Assembly: GCA_947383835.1 (NCBI GenBank)
Contig: CANDEV010000007.1
Span: 62,001 to 126,000 of the forward strand
Length of the DNA: 64,000 nt
Source of the DNA: an uncultured Clostridia bacterium
GTDB taxonomy: Bacteria > Bacillota > Clostridia > Oscillospirales > Ruminococcaceae
Reading direction: 5' to 3'
Shown here: positions 49,798-58,329 of the stretch, piece by piece
Numbering within the stretch: position 1 is the first letter of the stretch
Layout of the letters: each line of letters starts with the position of its first letter
The notes under the pieces: generated by a model
Databases searched by the model: none
Seen by the model: only the letters and a program-made list of their open reading frames with translations
Told to the model about the DNA's origin: nothing
Program-made: the position numbers and the translations under genes

Positions 49798-50559
49798 ATG
49801 GGACAGAAGGTTAATCCGCACGGAATGCGTGTGGGCGTTATCAAGGATTGGGATTCCCGCTGGTTTGCAAACAAAGCAACTTTCGGCGATACTTTGGTTG
49901 AGGACTACAACGTTCGTAACTATATCAAGAAAAACCTGTATGCAGCAGGCGTTCCCCGTATCGAGATCGAAAGATTTGCAGACAAGGTAAGGATCCACGT
50001 TCACTGCGCTAAGCCCGGTATCGTTATCGGACGCGGCGGCGAGAACATCGAAAAGCTCCGTCAGGACGTTGAGAAGATGATGAAGAAGTCAGTTGCTATC
50101 AACATCGTCGAGGTAAAGTCTCCTGACATGGACTCACAGCTTGTTGCCGAGAGCATAGCGGCACAGCTTGAAAACCGTGTTTCGTACAGAAGAGCTATGA
50201 AGCAGGCTATCGGCAGAGCTATGAAGCTGGGCGCAAAGGGTATAAAGGTAATGGTCAGCGGTCGTATCGGCGGCGCAGAAATTGCACGTTCCGAGAGCTA
50301 TCACGAGGGTACGATTCCCCTCCAGACTATCCGTGCTGACATTGATTACGGTTTTGCTGAGGCTGCAACGACCTACGGCAGGATCGGAATTAAGGTTTGG
50401 ATCTACAAGGGCGAAATTCTCAAGGGTGACGCTGCTAAGGCAAGAGTTATGACCGAGAGAACAGAAAAGAAGCCCCGCAGAAACAACGATGACCGCAGAG
50501 GCGGCAACAGGGGCGAGCGCAGAGAACGTGCTCCCAGAAGAGAAGGAGGTAATCAGTAA
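49798..50559 (+). CDS. rpsC: Small ribosomal subunit protein S3
   Basis: 253 residues. The KH domain is seen as GIVIGRGGENIEKLR (about 75-89), followed by the S3 C-terminal domain (VMVSGRIGGAEIARSE). The last 35 residues are an extra Arg/Asn/Gly-rich tail. S3 shapes the mRNA entry site. Stop and next start overlap by one base. Confidence 0.98.
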   Translation: MGQKVNPHGMRVGVIKDWDSRWFANKATFGDTLVEDYNVRNYIKKNLYAAGVPRIEIERFADKVRIHVHCAKPGIVIGRGGENIEKLRQDVEKMMKKSVAINIVEVKSPDMDSQLVAESIAAQLENRVSYRRAMKQAIGRAMKLGAKGIKVMVSGRIGGAEIARSESYHEGTIPLQTIRADIDYGFAEAATTYGRIGIKVWIYKGEILKGDAAKARVMTERTEKKPRRNNDDRRGGNRGERRERAPRREGGNQ

Positions 50560-50984
50560 TGCTTCTTCCGAAGAGAGTTAAGTACAGAAGAGTACACAGA
50601 GGACGTCTTACGGGTAAGGCTTACCGCGGAAACAAGGTTTCCAACGGCGAGTTCGGCTTACAAGCTCTTGAGCCTGCATGGATCACCTCCAATCAGATCG
50701 AGGCTGCCCGTATCGCGATGACTCGTTATATCAAGAGAGGCGGTCAGGTTTGGATAAAGATCTTCCCCGACAAGCCTATCACTGAGAAGCCTGCCGAGAC
50801 TCGAATGGGTTCAGGTAAGGGTTCACCGGAATACTGGGTTGCTGTTGTTAAGCCGGGCAGAGTTCTTTTTGAGATCGCCGGCGTAAGCGAAGAGACCGCA
50901 AGAGAGGCTATGCGTCTTGCTATGCACAAGCTTCCCATTAAGTGTAAATTTGTAGTGCGTGAGGAACAGGAGGCGAGCGAATAA
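50559..50984 (+). CDS. rplP: Large ribosomal subunit protein L16
   Basis: 141 residues. It helps position the A-site tRNA. MLLPKRVKYRRVHRGRLTGK and GKGSPEYWVAVVKPGRVLFE are characteristic. The stop overlaps the rpmC start by one base. Confidence 0.98.
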   Translation: MLLPKRVKYRRVHRGRLTGKAYRGNKVSNGEFGLQALEPAWITSNQIEAARIAMTRYIKRGGQVWIKIFPDKPITEKPAETRMGSGKGSPEYWVAVVKPGRVLFEIAGVSEETAREAMRLAMHKLPIKCKFVVREEQEASE

Positions 50985-51181
50985 TGAAAGCATCAGAAGT
51001 CAGAGATATGACCACTATTGAGCTGGACACTAAGCTTGCCGATCTTAAGAAGGAGCTTTTCGCTCTTCGTTTTCAGCACGCTATAAATCAGCTCGACAAC
51101 CCTACACGTCTCAAGGCTGTTAAAAAGGATATTGCTCGCGTTAAGACAATTATCAACGAGCGTTCCAAGTCTGAGCAGTAA
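50984..51181 (+). CDS. rpmC: Large ribosomal subunit protein L29
   Basis: 65 residues, helical hairpin at the tunnel exit. LKKELFALRFQHAINQLDNP is the family signature. Confidence 0.98.
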   Translation: MKASEVRDMTTIELDTKLADLKKELFALRFQHAINQLDNPTRLKAVKKDIARVKTIINERSKSEQ

Positions 51182-51200
51182 GTGAAGGGAGGAAACAAAA

Positions 51201-51458
51201 ATGGCTGAAAGAAATCTTAGAAAAACAAGAGTTGGCAAGGTAGTTTCCAACAAGATGGATAAGACCATTGTTGTTGCGATCGTTGATAACGTACAGCACC
51301 CGCTGTATAAAAAGATCATCAAGAGAACCATTAAGCTTAAGGCTCATGATGAGAACAACACCTGCAACATCGGCGACAGAGTTGAGATCATGGAGACACG
51401 TCCCATATCCAAGGATAAGAGATGGCGTCTTGTAAAGGTTATCGAGCAGGCTAAGTAA
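51201..51458 (+). CDS. rpsQ: Small ribosomal subunit protein S17
   Basis: 85 residues, OB fold, early 30S assembly. KTRVGKVVSNKMDKTIVVAI and DRVEIMETRPISKDKRWRLV are typical. GGGAGG lies upstream. Confidence 0.98.
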   Translation: MAERNLRKTRVGKVVSNKMDKTIVVAIVDNVQHPLYKKIIKRTIKLKAHDENNTCNIGDRVEIMETRPISKDKRWRLVKVIEQAK

Positions 51459-51556
51459 GCCGCTCAGAGACGGTGCAAACGGCAGCGGTGCGGTCTTCAT
51501 AAGAAACGCACGGCTGCGTGGATTGCGCACAACGAAATTATTTGGTTGGAACTGAC

Positions 51557-51607
51557 TGAGGCAAGGGTAATGATATTATCCTCTGCCCTCGGATTTCTAA
51601 CCTCTAA
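51557..51607 (+). promoter_or_regulatory. Purine-arm/pyrimidine-arm leader element before rplN
   Basis: GAGGCAAGGGTAAT pairs imperfectly with ATTATCCTCTGCCCTC, then TTTCTAACCTCTAAT directly precedes GGAAGGAG. It lies within the unusually long 165-base rpsQ-rplN gap. Confidence 0.45.
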
Positions 51608-51623
51608 TGGAAGGAGAATTGCT

Positions 51624-51992
51624 ATGATTCAGATGCAGACTTATCTGAAGGTGGCTGACAACACAGGCGCTAAGGAGCTTATGTGTATCAGAGTTCTTGG
51701 CGGCACACGCAGAAGATATGCAAATATCGGCGATGTGGTCGTTGCTTCGGTCAAGAAAGCAACACCAGGCGGCGTTGTTAAGAAAGGCGACGTTGTTAAG
51801 GCAGTTATAGTACGTTCCGCTAAGGGTCTCAGACGTGAGGACGGAACCTATATCCGCTTCGACGAGAACGCTGCCGTAATTATCAAAGAGGATAAGAACC
51901 CGAGAGGTACCCGTATCTTCGGACCGGTTGCCCGTGAGCTTAGAGACAAGGATTATATGAAGATCCTGTCACTTGCTCCCGAGGTTCTGTAA
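51624..51992 (+). CDS. rplN: Large ribosomal subunit protein L14
   Basis: 122 residues from the ATG after GGAAGGAG; an in-frame ATG 78 bases upstream lies inside the leader and would add residues foreign to L14. MIQMQTYLKVADNTGAKELM and GTRIFGPVARELRDKDYMKI mark the family. L14 contacts 16S rRNA in an inter-subunit bridge. Confidence 0.98.
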   Translation: MIQMQTYLKVADNTGAKELMCIRVLGGTRRRYANIGDVVVASVKKATPGGVVKKGDVVKAVIVRSAKGLRREDGTYIRFDENAAVIIKEDKNPRGTRIFGPVARELRDKDYMKILSLAPEVL

Positions 51993-52006
51993 GGAGGCGT
52001 CACGAT

Positions 52007-52330
52007 ATGAATAAATTACACGTTAAAACAGGTGACACCGTTGTTATCCTTTCCGGCAAGGACAAGGGCAAGCAGGGCAAGGTACTGGAGGTATCACCCA
52101 AAGAGGGCAAGGTAATCGTTGAGGGTCTCAACATCGTTACCAAGCACGTTAAACCCAGACAGATGGGTCAGCAGGGCGGCATCGTTAAGTGCGAGGCTCC
52201 CCTTTACGCTTCAAAGGTAATGGCTGTATGCCCCAAATGCGGCAAGCCCACAAGACTTGCTCACAAGATCGAGGCTGACGGCACAAAGACAAGAGTCTGC
52301 AAGCACGCGGACTGCGGCAAGTCTTATTAA
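52007..52330 (+). CDS. rplX: Large ribosomal subunit protein L24
   Basis: 107 residues. A KOW motif (LHVKTGDTVVILSGKDKGKQ, about 3-22) starts 50S assembly. The C-terminal part has CPKCGKPTRL and CKHADCGK, a zinc-ribbon form common in Clostridia. Confidence 0.98.
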   Translation: MNKLHVKTGDTVVILSGKDKGKQGKVLEVSPKEGKVIVEGLNIVTKHVKPRQMGQQGGIVKCEAPLYASKVMAVCPKCGKPTRLAHKIEADGTKTRVCKHADCGKSY

Positions 52331-52347
52331 GGAAAGGAGTAATTGAT

Positions 52348-52890
52348 ATGGCATCTAATATGAAAGAACTCTATGTCAGCACAGTGGCTCCTGCTTTAAT
52401 GAAGAAGTTCGGTTACAAGAGCGTTATGCAGATACCCAAGGTTGACAAGGTAGTTATCAACGTAGGAGCGGGCGAGGCTAAGGACAACGCAAAGGTCATT
52501 GACGCGATAATGTCCGATCTGGCAGCTATCACAGGTCAGAAGCCTGTTGTATGCCGCGCCAAGAAATCCGTTGCTAACTTTAAGCTCCGTGAGGGAATGC
52601 CTATCGGCGTTAAGGTAACTCTCAGAAGCGAGAGAATGTACGAATTCCTGGACAGACTGTTCAATGTTGCGTTCCCCCGTGTTCGTGACTTCAGAGGAAT
52701 AAACGGCAACTCCTTCGACGGCAGAGGCAACTATTCCACAGGTATCAAGGAGCAGCTTATTTTCCCCGAGATCGAGTACGACAAAATAGATAAGGTAAGA
52801 GGTATGGATATCAACATTATCACTACCGCCAATACAGACGAAGAGGCTAAGGCTCTGCTTGAGCTTATGGGCGCTCCGTTCGCTAAGTAA
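52348..52890 (+). CDS. rplE: Large ribosomal subunit protein L5
   Basis: 180 residues. L5 binds 5S rRNA. IPKVDKVVINVGAGEAKDN and the loop RVRDFRGINGNSFDGRGNYS are conserved. AAGGAG precedes the ATG. Confidence 0.98.
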   Translation: MASNMKELYVSTVAPALMKKFGYKSVMQIPKVDKVVINVGAGEAKDNAKVIDAIMSDLAAITGQKPVVCRAKKSVANFKLREGMPIGVKVTLRSERMYEFLDRLFNVAFPRVRDFRGINGNSFDGRGNYSTGIKEQLIFPEIEYDKIDKVRGMDINIITTANTDEEAKALLELMGAPFAK

Positions 52891-52908
52891 TAGGGAGGGA
52901 AAGATCAA

Positions 52909-53094
52909 ATGGCTAAAACGTCTATGAAGGTTAAGCAGCAGAGGACTCCCAAGTACAGCACAAGAGCTTACAACAGATGCAAGATCTGCGGCAGACCCCA
53001 CGCTTATATGAGAAAATTCGGCATTTGCCGTATCTGCTTCAGAGAGCTTGCTCACGACGGTCAGATCCCCGGCGTTAAGAAGGCAAGCTGGTAA
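52909..53094 (+). CDS. rpsZ: Small ribosomal subunit protein S14, zinc-binding type Z
   Basis: 61 residues, with CKICGRPHAYMRKFGICRIC providing four zinc ligands. This short form is usual in Gram-positives. A 201-base spacer follows. Confidence 0.98.
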   Translation: MAKTSMKVKQQRTPKYSTRAYNRCKICGRPHAYMRKFGICRICFRELAHDGQIPGVKKASW

Positions 53095-53295
53095 ACAGAG
53101 GCAATATAAACAGAGGCAGGAGGCAAGAAATTGCTCGGCTTTTGTTTTGGGTAATTAATTTATAAGCGATTTTCAGTTGGAACTCCAAAATAAGAAACGG
53201 GCGGCGGAACAGAGAAAATTCTTGCTTCCGGATTTCTTAAAACGAGATATCTAAGGAAAACTGAACAATTCACTCTAATAAGGAGGTTAACCGTT
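53095..53295 (+). other. rpsZ-rpsH spacer, no gene seen
   Basis: It contains GAGGCAGGAGGCAAGAAATT and weak hairpins (TTTTGG / CCAAAA and AAGAAA / TTTCTT), resembling a decayed purine/pyrimidine leader. It has no open frame with a ribosome site. Confidence 0.4.
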
Positions 53296-53694
53296 ATGCA
53301 AATTACAGATACAATTGCGGATATACTGACGAGAATACGTAATGCTAATTCCGCAAAGCACGCGACTGTTGACGTTCCTGCTTCCAATATGAAGAAGGCT
53401 ATCACTCAGATACTGGTGGACGAGGGCTACCTCAAGAGCTATCAGATCATCGACGACGGCAAGCAGGGTATCATCAGAATTACACTGAAATACGGCGAGA
53501 ACAAGTCTCAGGTAATCACAGGTCTGAGAAGAGTTTCAAAGCCGGGTCTCAGAATTTATTCAAGCTGCGAGGATATGCCTAAGGTAATGAAGGGACTCGG
53601 TATCGCTATCGTTTCCACTTCCAAGGGCGTTATGACCGACAAGAAGGCAAGAGAGCTGAACGTCGGCGGCGAAGTCCTTGCATTCGTATGGTAA
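53296..53694 (+). CDS. rpsH: Small ribosomal subunit protein S8
   Basis: 132 residues. MQITDTIADILTRIRNAN and the C-terminal VSTSKGVMTDKKARELNVGG are typical. S8 binds central 16S rRNA and is a translational repressor of spc genes in some bacteria. AAGGAGG precedes the ATG. Confidence 0.98.
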   Translation: MQITDTIADILTRIRNANSAKHATVDVPASNMKKAITQILVDEGYLKSYQIIDDGKQGIIRITLKYGENKSQVITGLRRVSKPGLRIYSSCEDMPKVMKGLGIAIVSTSKGVMTDKKARELNVGGEVLAFVW

Positions 53695-53708
53695 GGAGGA
53701 ACAAGTAA

Positions 53709-54254
53709 ATGTCAAGAATAGGCAAAAAGCCCATTACTGTTCCTGCGGGCGTTGATGTTAAGATCGACGGCTCTACCGTTACGGTAAAGGGACCTAAGGG
53801 CACACTTTCAAACACTTTCAACAGCGATATGATCATAAAGTCCGAGGGCAGCGAGATCATTGTTGACCGTCCCTCCGAGGATAAGGTCCACAAGTCTCTC
53901 CACGGTCTTACAAGAACTCTTATCAACAACATGGTTGAGGGCGTTACAAACGGATACTCCAAATCTCTCGACATCGAGGGTGTTGGTTACCGTGCAGCTA
54001 AGCAGGGCAAGAACCTTGTGATGAACCTCGGTTATTCGCATCAGGTAATAGTACCTGAGATCGAGGGTATCACTATCGACGTTCCCGCTCCCAACAAGAT
54101 CGTTATAAACGGTATTGACAAGCAGAAGGTCGGTCAGTTCGCCGCAGAGGTAAGAGAGAAGAGACCTCCCGAGCCTTATAAGGGCAAGGGTATCCGCTAC
54201 ACAGGCGAAAGGATCATCCGTAAGGAAGGTAAGGCAGGTAAGGGTAAGAAGTAA
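53709..54254 (+). CDS. rplF: Large ribosomal subunit protein L6
   Basis: 181 residues with two repeated domains. MSRIGKKPITVPAGVDVKID starts it and the C-terminal KRPPEPYKGKGIRYTGERII is the family signature. Confidence 0.98.
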   Translation: MSRIGKKPITVPAGVDVKIDGSTVTVKGPKGTLSNTFNSDMIIKSEGSEIIVDRPSEDKVHKSLHGLTRTLINNMVEGVTNGYSKSLDIEGVGYRAAKQGKNLVMNLGYSHQVIVPEIEGITIDVPAPNKIVINGIDKQKVGQFAAEVREKRPPEPYKGKGIRYTGERIIRKEGKAGKGKK

Positions 54255-54286
54255 TCCCGGCTTGTATATTAGTTATCCTAACATTA

Positions 54287-54345
54287 GAGAATGGGACAGC
54301 TTGGCGGCGTGGATACTGTCCTGCCCCGAACTACTATTCTCCGTA
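54287..54345 (+). repeat. Nested hairpin in the rplF-rplR spacer
   Basis: GAGAAT / ATTCTC encloses GGACAG / CTGTCC. It lies 20 bases before the rplR ribosome site. Confidence 0.4.
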
Positions 54346-54365
54346 CAAAAAGGAGTTGAAATTAA

Positions 54366-54725
54366 ATGGTAAAGCAGATCAACAGAAAAGCTGCAAGAGC
54401 TAAGAGACAGCTCAGAGTCCGTTCAAAGATCAGCGGTACAGCCGCTTGCCCAAGACTTAACGTTTTCCGCAGCGCAAAGCACATCTACGCTCAGATCATT
54501 GATGATGAGGCAGGCGTAACACTTTGCTCCGCTTCCTCCCTTGAAAAGGGATTTGACGTTAACGGCGGCAATAAGGAGGGCGCTTTCAAGGTAGGAGAGG
54601 CTATCGCTTCAAAGGCTGCCGAGAAGGGCATCAAGGACGTTGTATTCGACCGTGCAGGCTATCTCTACCACGGCAGAGTAGCAGAGCTTGCAGAGGGCGC
54701 AAGAAAAGGCGGCTTAAACTTCTAA
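54366..54725 (+). CDS. rplR: Large ribosomal subunit protein L18
   Basis: 119 residues. It binds 5S rRNA with L5. RLNVFRSAKHIYAQIIDDEA and FDRAGYLYHGRVAELAEGAR are typical. Confidence 0.98.
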   Translation: MVKQINRKAARAKRQLRVRSKISGTAACPRLNVFRSAKHIYAQIIDDEAGVTLCSASSLEKGFDVNGGNKEGAFKVGEAIASKAAEKGIKDVVFDRAGYLYHGRVAELAEGARKGGLNF

Positions 54726-54727
54726 GC

Positions 54728-54817
54728 GGGCGGGGAACGCCCCGCGGCGAGAAACGCTTATAGGGGAAGTTACATTAATACGGGTTTATCAAGCCGCTTG
54801 CAATGTAAAAGAACCTA
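54728..54817 (+). repeat. Structured spacer element, family F, copy 2 (rplR-rpsE)
   Basis: GGGG-AACG-CCCC, GCGAGAAACGC, CTTATAGGGGAAG, then TTACATT (54770-54776) with AATGTAA (54802-54808) around ATCAAGCC. It differs from copy 1 at many unpaired positions but keeps the same pairs. Confidence 0.75.
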
Positions 54818-54944
54818 ATTATTAAAAACCAGCCGCAAGGTCAGCGGCAGGAAAAGAAGCAGGAGTTTACAAATTCTTGAGTCTTACCTCTTTTCGCTGT
54901 ATCCTACACAGGCTGACAAAGTAACTCTAAAAGGAGGAATAATT

Positions 54945-55451
54945 TTGGCAAACGCTAAGATAGACGCTTCTACAATGGAGCTTTCCGAAAAAGTCGTTGC
55001 TATCAACAGAGTTTCCAAAACCGTTAAGGGCGGACGTATTTTTAAATTCGCTGCTCTGGTGGTTGTTGGCGACGGCAACGGCACAGTAGGCTTCGGTATG
55101 GGTAAATCGGGAGAAGTTCCCGACGCTATCCGCAAGGGTATCGAAGACGCTAAGAAAAATTTGATCAAGGTTTCCCTGAAGGGAACAACTATACCTCACG
55201 AGATCATCGGCGCATTCGGCGCAGGCAGAGTTCTTATGAAGCCCGCCGCTCCCGGTACCGGTGTTATCGCAGGCGGTCCCGTTCGTGCCGTTATCGAAAT
55301 GGCAGGAATCAAGGACATCAGAACAAAGTCTCTGCGTTCCAACAACGCCTGCAACGTGGTAAGAGCTACCATAAACGGTCTTGCTCAGTGCCGCAGCGCT
55401 AAGGAAGTTGCTGAGATCAGAGGCAAGTCGATAAAAGAAATTCTGGGTTAA
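54945..55451 (+). CDS. rpsE: Small ribosomal subunit protein S5
   Basis: 168 residues from a TTG start with AAGGAGG 7 bases upstream; no in-frame ATG near the N-terminus fits. GGRIFKFAALVVVGDGNGTV and GFGMGKSGEVPDAI form the dsRBD-like N-terminal domain. S5 affects decoding fidelity. Confidence 0.97.
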   Translation: MANAKIDASTMELSEKVVAINRVSKTVKGGRIFKFAALVVVGDGNGTVGFGMGKSGEVPDAIRKGIEDAKKNLIKVSLKGTTIPHEIIGAFGAGRVLMKPAAPGTGVIAGGPVRAVIEMAGIKDIRTKSLRSNNACNVVRATINGLAQCRSAKEVAEIRGKSIKEILG

Positions 55452-55466
55452 GGAGGACTGAGGATC

Positions 55467-55643
55467 ATGGCAAAAAAAATCAAGCTTGTCAGAAGCCTTA
55501 ACAGCGTTAAGAAAGCTCAGTATGCTACGGCGATCTCTCTCGGACTCCGCAAGATCGGCGACATTACCGAGCAGCCCGACAACGACGCTACAAAGGGCAA
55601 GATAAATAAGATCGCACACCTCGTAGAGGTTACAGAAGCATAA
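55467..55643 (+). CDS. rpmD: Large ribosomal subunit protein L30
   Basis: 58 residues: MAKKIKLVRSLNSVKKAQYA and GLRKIGDITEQPDNDATKGK fit L30. AGGAGG lies 11 bases upstream. Position between rpsE and rplO is standard. Confidence 0.97.
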   Translation: MAKKIKLVRSLNSVKKAQYATAISLGLRKIGDITEQPDNDATKGKINKIAHLVEVTEA

Positions 55644-55665
55644 GCCGAAAGGAGGCGCAAAAGCT

Positions 55666-56106
55666 ATGAAAATTCATGAATTATCCCCTGCAGAGGGTTC
55701 CACAAGGGACGTTAAGAGGATCGGCAGAGGTCACGGCTCAGGCAACGGCAAAACTGCCGGCAAGGGTCACAAGGGTCAGAATGCACGTTCAGGCGGCGGC
55801 GTAAGACCGGGCTTTGAGGGCGGTCAGATGCCTCTTGCAAGACGTATCCCTAAGAGAGGCTTCAACAATGTTTTTGCTGCGAAGCCCGAGGTCATCAACG
55901 TTTCAGACCTTGCTAAGTTCAAGGAGGGCACTGTTGTTGATACAGAGCTGCTGAAGGCGGCGGGTATCGTCAAGAAAACAGGCAACGGCGTTAAGGTTCT
56001 CGGAAAGGGCGAGCTTAACGTTAATCTTACAGTAAAGGCTGCTGCTTTCTCGGCTTCAGCTAAAGAGAAAATTGAGAAGGCAGGCGGAAAGGCTGAGGTG
56101 ATGTAA
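55666..56106 (+). CDS. rplO: Large ribosomal subunit protein L15
   Basis: 146 residues. The Gly/Arg-rich N-terminus RVGRGHGSGNGKTAGKGHKG-like (about 18-37) winds through 23S rRNA. The gene ends one base before the secY start. Confidence 0.98.
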   Translation: MKIHELSPAEGSTRDVKRIGRGHGSGNGKTAGKGHKGQNARSGGGVRPGFEGGQMPLARRIPKRGFNNVFAAKPEVINVSDLAKFKEGTVVDTELLKAAGIVKKTGNGVKVLGKGELNVNLTVKAAAFSASAKEKIEKAGGKAEVM

Positions 56107-56107
56107 T

Positions 56108-57409
56108 GTGTTTTCAACCTTCAGAAACGCTTGGAAGGTTCCGGAATTAAGAAAGAAAATTCTTTACACATTACTGATAATACTTGTATTCAGAATCGGC
56201 TGTCACGTTCCGGTGCCGTTTATGGATCCGGACGCGGTGAGCAGTATGTTTGCGGAGGGTAATTTCCTCAGCTACATGAACTTGCTCAGCGGCGGCGCTC
56301 TCTCGCAGGGCACGCTGTTCGCGCTGTCGATACAGCCGTATATCAATGCGTCGATCATCGTTCAGCTTCTTACCTACGCGCTCCCGCCGCTGGAAAACCT
56401 CCAAAAAGAGGGAGAGTCGGGAAGAAAGAAGCTTCAGAAGATCACGAGCTTTGTTGCACTGGCGATATCGCTGGTCATGTCTTATGCGTATTTTGTTACG
56501 CTGAGAAGTCAGCACGCGCTGACCTATAACAGCGGCTTCGCCGGAGTATTCACGGGAATTGTTATCGTCCTCGCATTTACGGCGGGATCGAGCATTGTCG
56601 TGTGGCTGGGCAACAGAGTCAACGAAAACGGTATCGGAAACGGTATTTCCATGATACTCTTCGCGGGTATCGTTTCAAGAGGACCGAGCGCGATACTGAA
56701 AATGTTCGAGCTTGTAAAATCCGAAAAGAAATATATTTTCGTTGTACCGGTAGTGATCATAGTATTCGTGGTTATGATCGGATTTATCGTATTCATGAAC
56801 GAATCCGAAAGACGTATTCCCATTCAGTATGCAAAACGCGTTGTGGGCAGAAAGCAGTACGGCGGTCAGAGCACTCACATTCCTATCAAAATAGCAATGA
56901 GCGGTGTAATGCCTATCATCTTCGCTATGGCGATAATGTCGCTCCCCTCCACGCTTTCAATGTTCATCAAGCCCGCAGCAGTTCCGGAAACCTTTTGGCA
57001 GAAATTTTATGTAGGTTTCCTTAATTTCTTCAGCTATACCAGTCCGTGGTATGCAGTTCTTTATTTCCTGCTGATTATTGCATTCAACTATTTTTATGTT
57101 TCTATGCAGTACAATCCGATAGAGATCGCAAACGGTCTCCGTCAGAATAACGGCGGTATCCCGGGTATCCGTCCCGGTAAGCCCACCAGCGATTTCATCA
57201 AGAGAGTTCTCGGCAAGATAACCCTTGTGGGAGCATTCTTCCTTGGCGTTATCGCGATATTCCCTATTCTTACCAACCTTGCTTTCCCGCAGCTGGGCAT
57301 TGCAATGGGCGGTACGTCTATACTCATTATTGTAAGCGTTGTTCTTGAAACTGTCAGAACGCTGGAATCCCAAATGATGATGAGACATCATAAAGGCTTT
57401 TTGGAATAG
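56108..57409 (+). CDS. secY: Protein translocase subunit SecY
   Basis: 433 residues from a GTG start directly after the rplO stop. Ten membrane segments. The plug region and the loops RVNENGIGNGISMILFAGIV (about 176-195) and YNPIEIANGLRQNNGGIPGI are conserved. It forms the SecYEG channel for secreted and membrane proteins. Confidence 0.98.
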   Translation: MFSTFRNAWKVPELRKKILYTLLIILVFRIGCHVPVPFMDPDAVSSMFAEGNFLSYMNLLSGGALSQGTLFALSIQPYINASIIVQLLTYALPPLENLQKEGESGRKKLQKITSFVALAISLVMSYAYFVTLRSQHALTYNSGFAGVFTGIVIVLAFTAGSSIVVWLGNRVNENGIGNGISMILFAGIVSRGPSAILKMFELVKSEKKYIFVVPVVIIVFVVMIGFIVFMNESERRIPIQYAKRVVGRKQYGGQSTHIPIKIAMSGVMPIIFAMAIMSLPSTLSMFIKPAAVPETFWQKFYVGFLNFFSYTSPWYAVLYFLLIIAFNYFYVSMQYNPIEIANGLRQNNGGIPGIRPGKPTSDFIKRVLGKITLVGAFFLGVIAIFPILTNLAFPQLGIAMGGTSILIIVSVVLETVRTLESQMMMRHHKGFLE

Positions 57410-57487
57410 CGGGGAAGCCCCCGCGGGCAGAAATGCTTATAGGGGAAGGCACATTAATAGGAGTTGTCAAGCCACTGTCAATGTTGC
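57410..57487 (+). repeat. Structured spacer element, family F, copy 3a (secY-adk)
   Basis: GGGG / CCCC and GCAGAAATGC hairpins, then GCACATT (57449-57455) with AATGTTGC (57480-57487), where the outer three pairs changed together relative to copies 1 and 2. The loop keeps GTCAAGCC. Confidence 0.75.
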
Positions 57488-57504
57488 TGAGCCGTAAGCT
57501 AATG

Positions 57505-57588
57505 TGGGGAAGCCCTCGTAGGCAGAAATGTTTATAGGGGAAGTTACGTTTATTGCAGTTTATCAAGCCGTTTTAAATGTACAGAACC
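57505..57588 (+). repeat. Structured spacer element, family F, copy 3b (secY-adk)
   Basis: A second copy directly after 3a: GGGGAAGCCCTCGTAGGCAG with AAATGT, TTATAGGGGAAG, TTACGTT with AATGTA (one G-U pair), and loop ATCAAGCC. Confidence 0.7.
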
Positions 57589-57602
57589 AATTAATAAAAA
57601 GT

Positions 57603-57655
57603 TGGGAAGTATGGGGCGAAAGCTTCTTGTCTCTTGCTTCTTGCTTCTAATTTTC
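57603..57655 (+). promoter_or_regulatory. Purine-arm/pyrimidine-arm leader element before adk
   Basis: GGGAAGTATGGGGCGAAAGC, then CTTCTTGTCTCTTGCTTCTT with GCTTCTAATTTTCTAAAAGGAGG. The pyrimidine tract lies 10-40 bases before the ribosome site. Confidence 0.45.
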
Positions 57656-57672
57656 TAAAAGGAGGATAAATT

Positions 57673-58305
57673 ATGAACTTGATTTTATTGGGCGCTCCCG
57701 GAGCAGGTAAAGGTACTCAGGCAGAGGTCATCAGCGAAAAGCTTGGAATACCCCAGATCTCTACGGGAAACATTCTTCGCGAGGCTGTTAAAAACGGCAC
57801 GGAGATGGGCGTAAAGGCTAAGAGCTTTATGGAAAGCGGCGCGCTTGTTCCCGACGAGGTGGTTATCGGTATCCTTAAGGACCGTATCGCCGAGGACGAC
57901 TGCAAAAACGGTTATATCCTTGACGGTTTTCCCAGAACTGTTCCCCAGGCAGAGGCTTTGGAGAATATGGGCGTGAACATCGACAAGGTGGTTTCCATTG
58001 AAGTTCCCGACGAGACTATTCAAGGCAGACTTTCAGGCAGAAGAGTATGCGAGAAGTGCGGCGCGTCCTATCACGTTGAGTTCAATCCTCCCAAGACAGA
58101 GGGCGTTTGCGACAAGTGCGGCGGCGCTGCCGTTCAGCGTAAGGACGACGCTCCCGAGACAGTTATCGAAAGACTTCGCACATACCATGAGCAGACTGCT
58201 CCTCTTGCGGACTTCTACGACAAGAAGGGCAAGCTGACAAGAGTTCAGGGTCAGGAGGAAGTAAAGGAAACTTCCAAAAAGGTTTTGGAAGCTATCGGCG
58301 CTTGA
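57673..58305 (+). CDS. adk: Adenylate kinase, zinc-binding lid
   Basis: 210 residues. It interconverts ATP plus AMP with two ADP. P-loop GAPGAGKGTQ (7-16), DGFPRTVPQA (84-93), and a lid with CEKCGASYH...CDKCGG that binds zinc as in Gram-positives. It follows secY in the standard order. AAAGGAGG precedes the ATG. Confidence 0.98.
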   Translation: MNLILLGAPGAGKGTQAEVISEKLGIPQISTGNILREAVKNGTEMGVKAKSFMESGALVPDEVVIGILKDRIAEDDCKNGYILDGFPRTVPQAEALENMGVNIDKVVSIEVPDETIQGRLSGRRVCEKCGASYHVEFNPPKTEGVCDKCGGAAVQRKDDAPETVIERLRTYHEQTAPLADFYDKKGKLTRVQGQEEVKETSKKVLEAIGA

Positions 58306-58329
58306 TTCCTACAGGAAAAGTGTGAAAAA

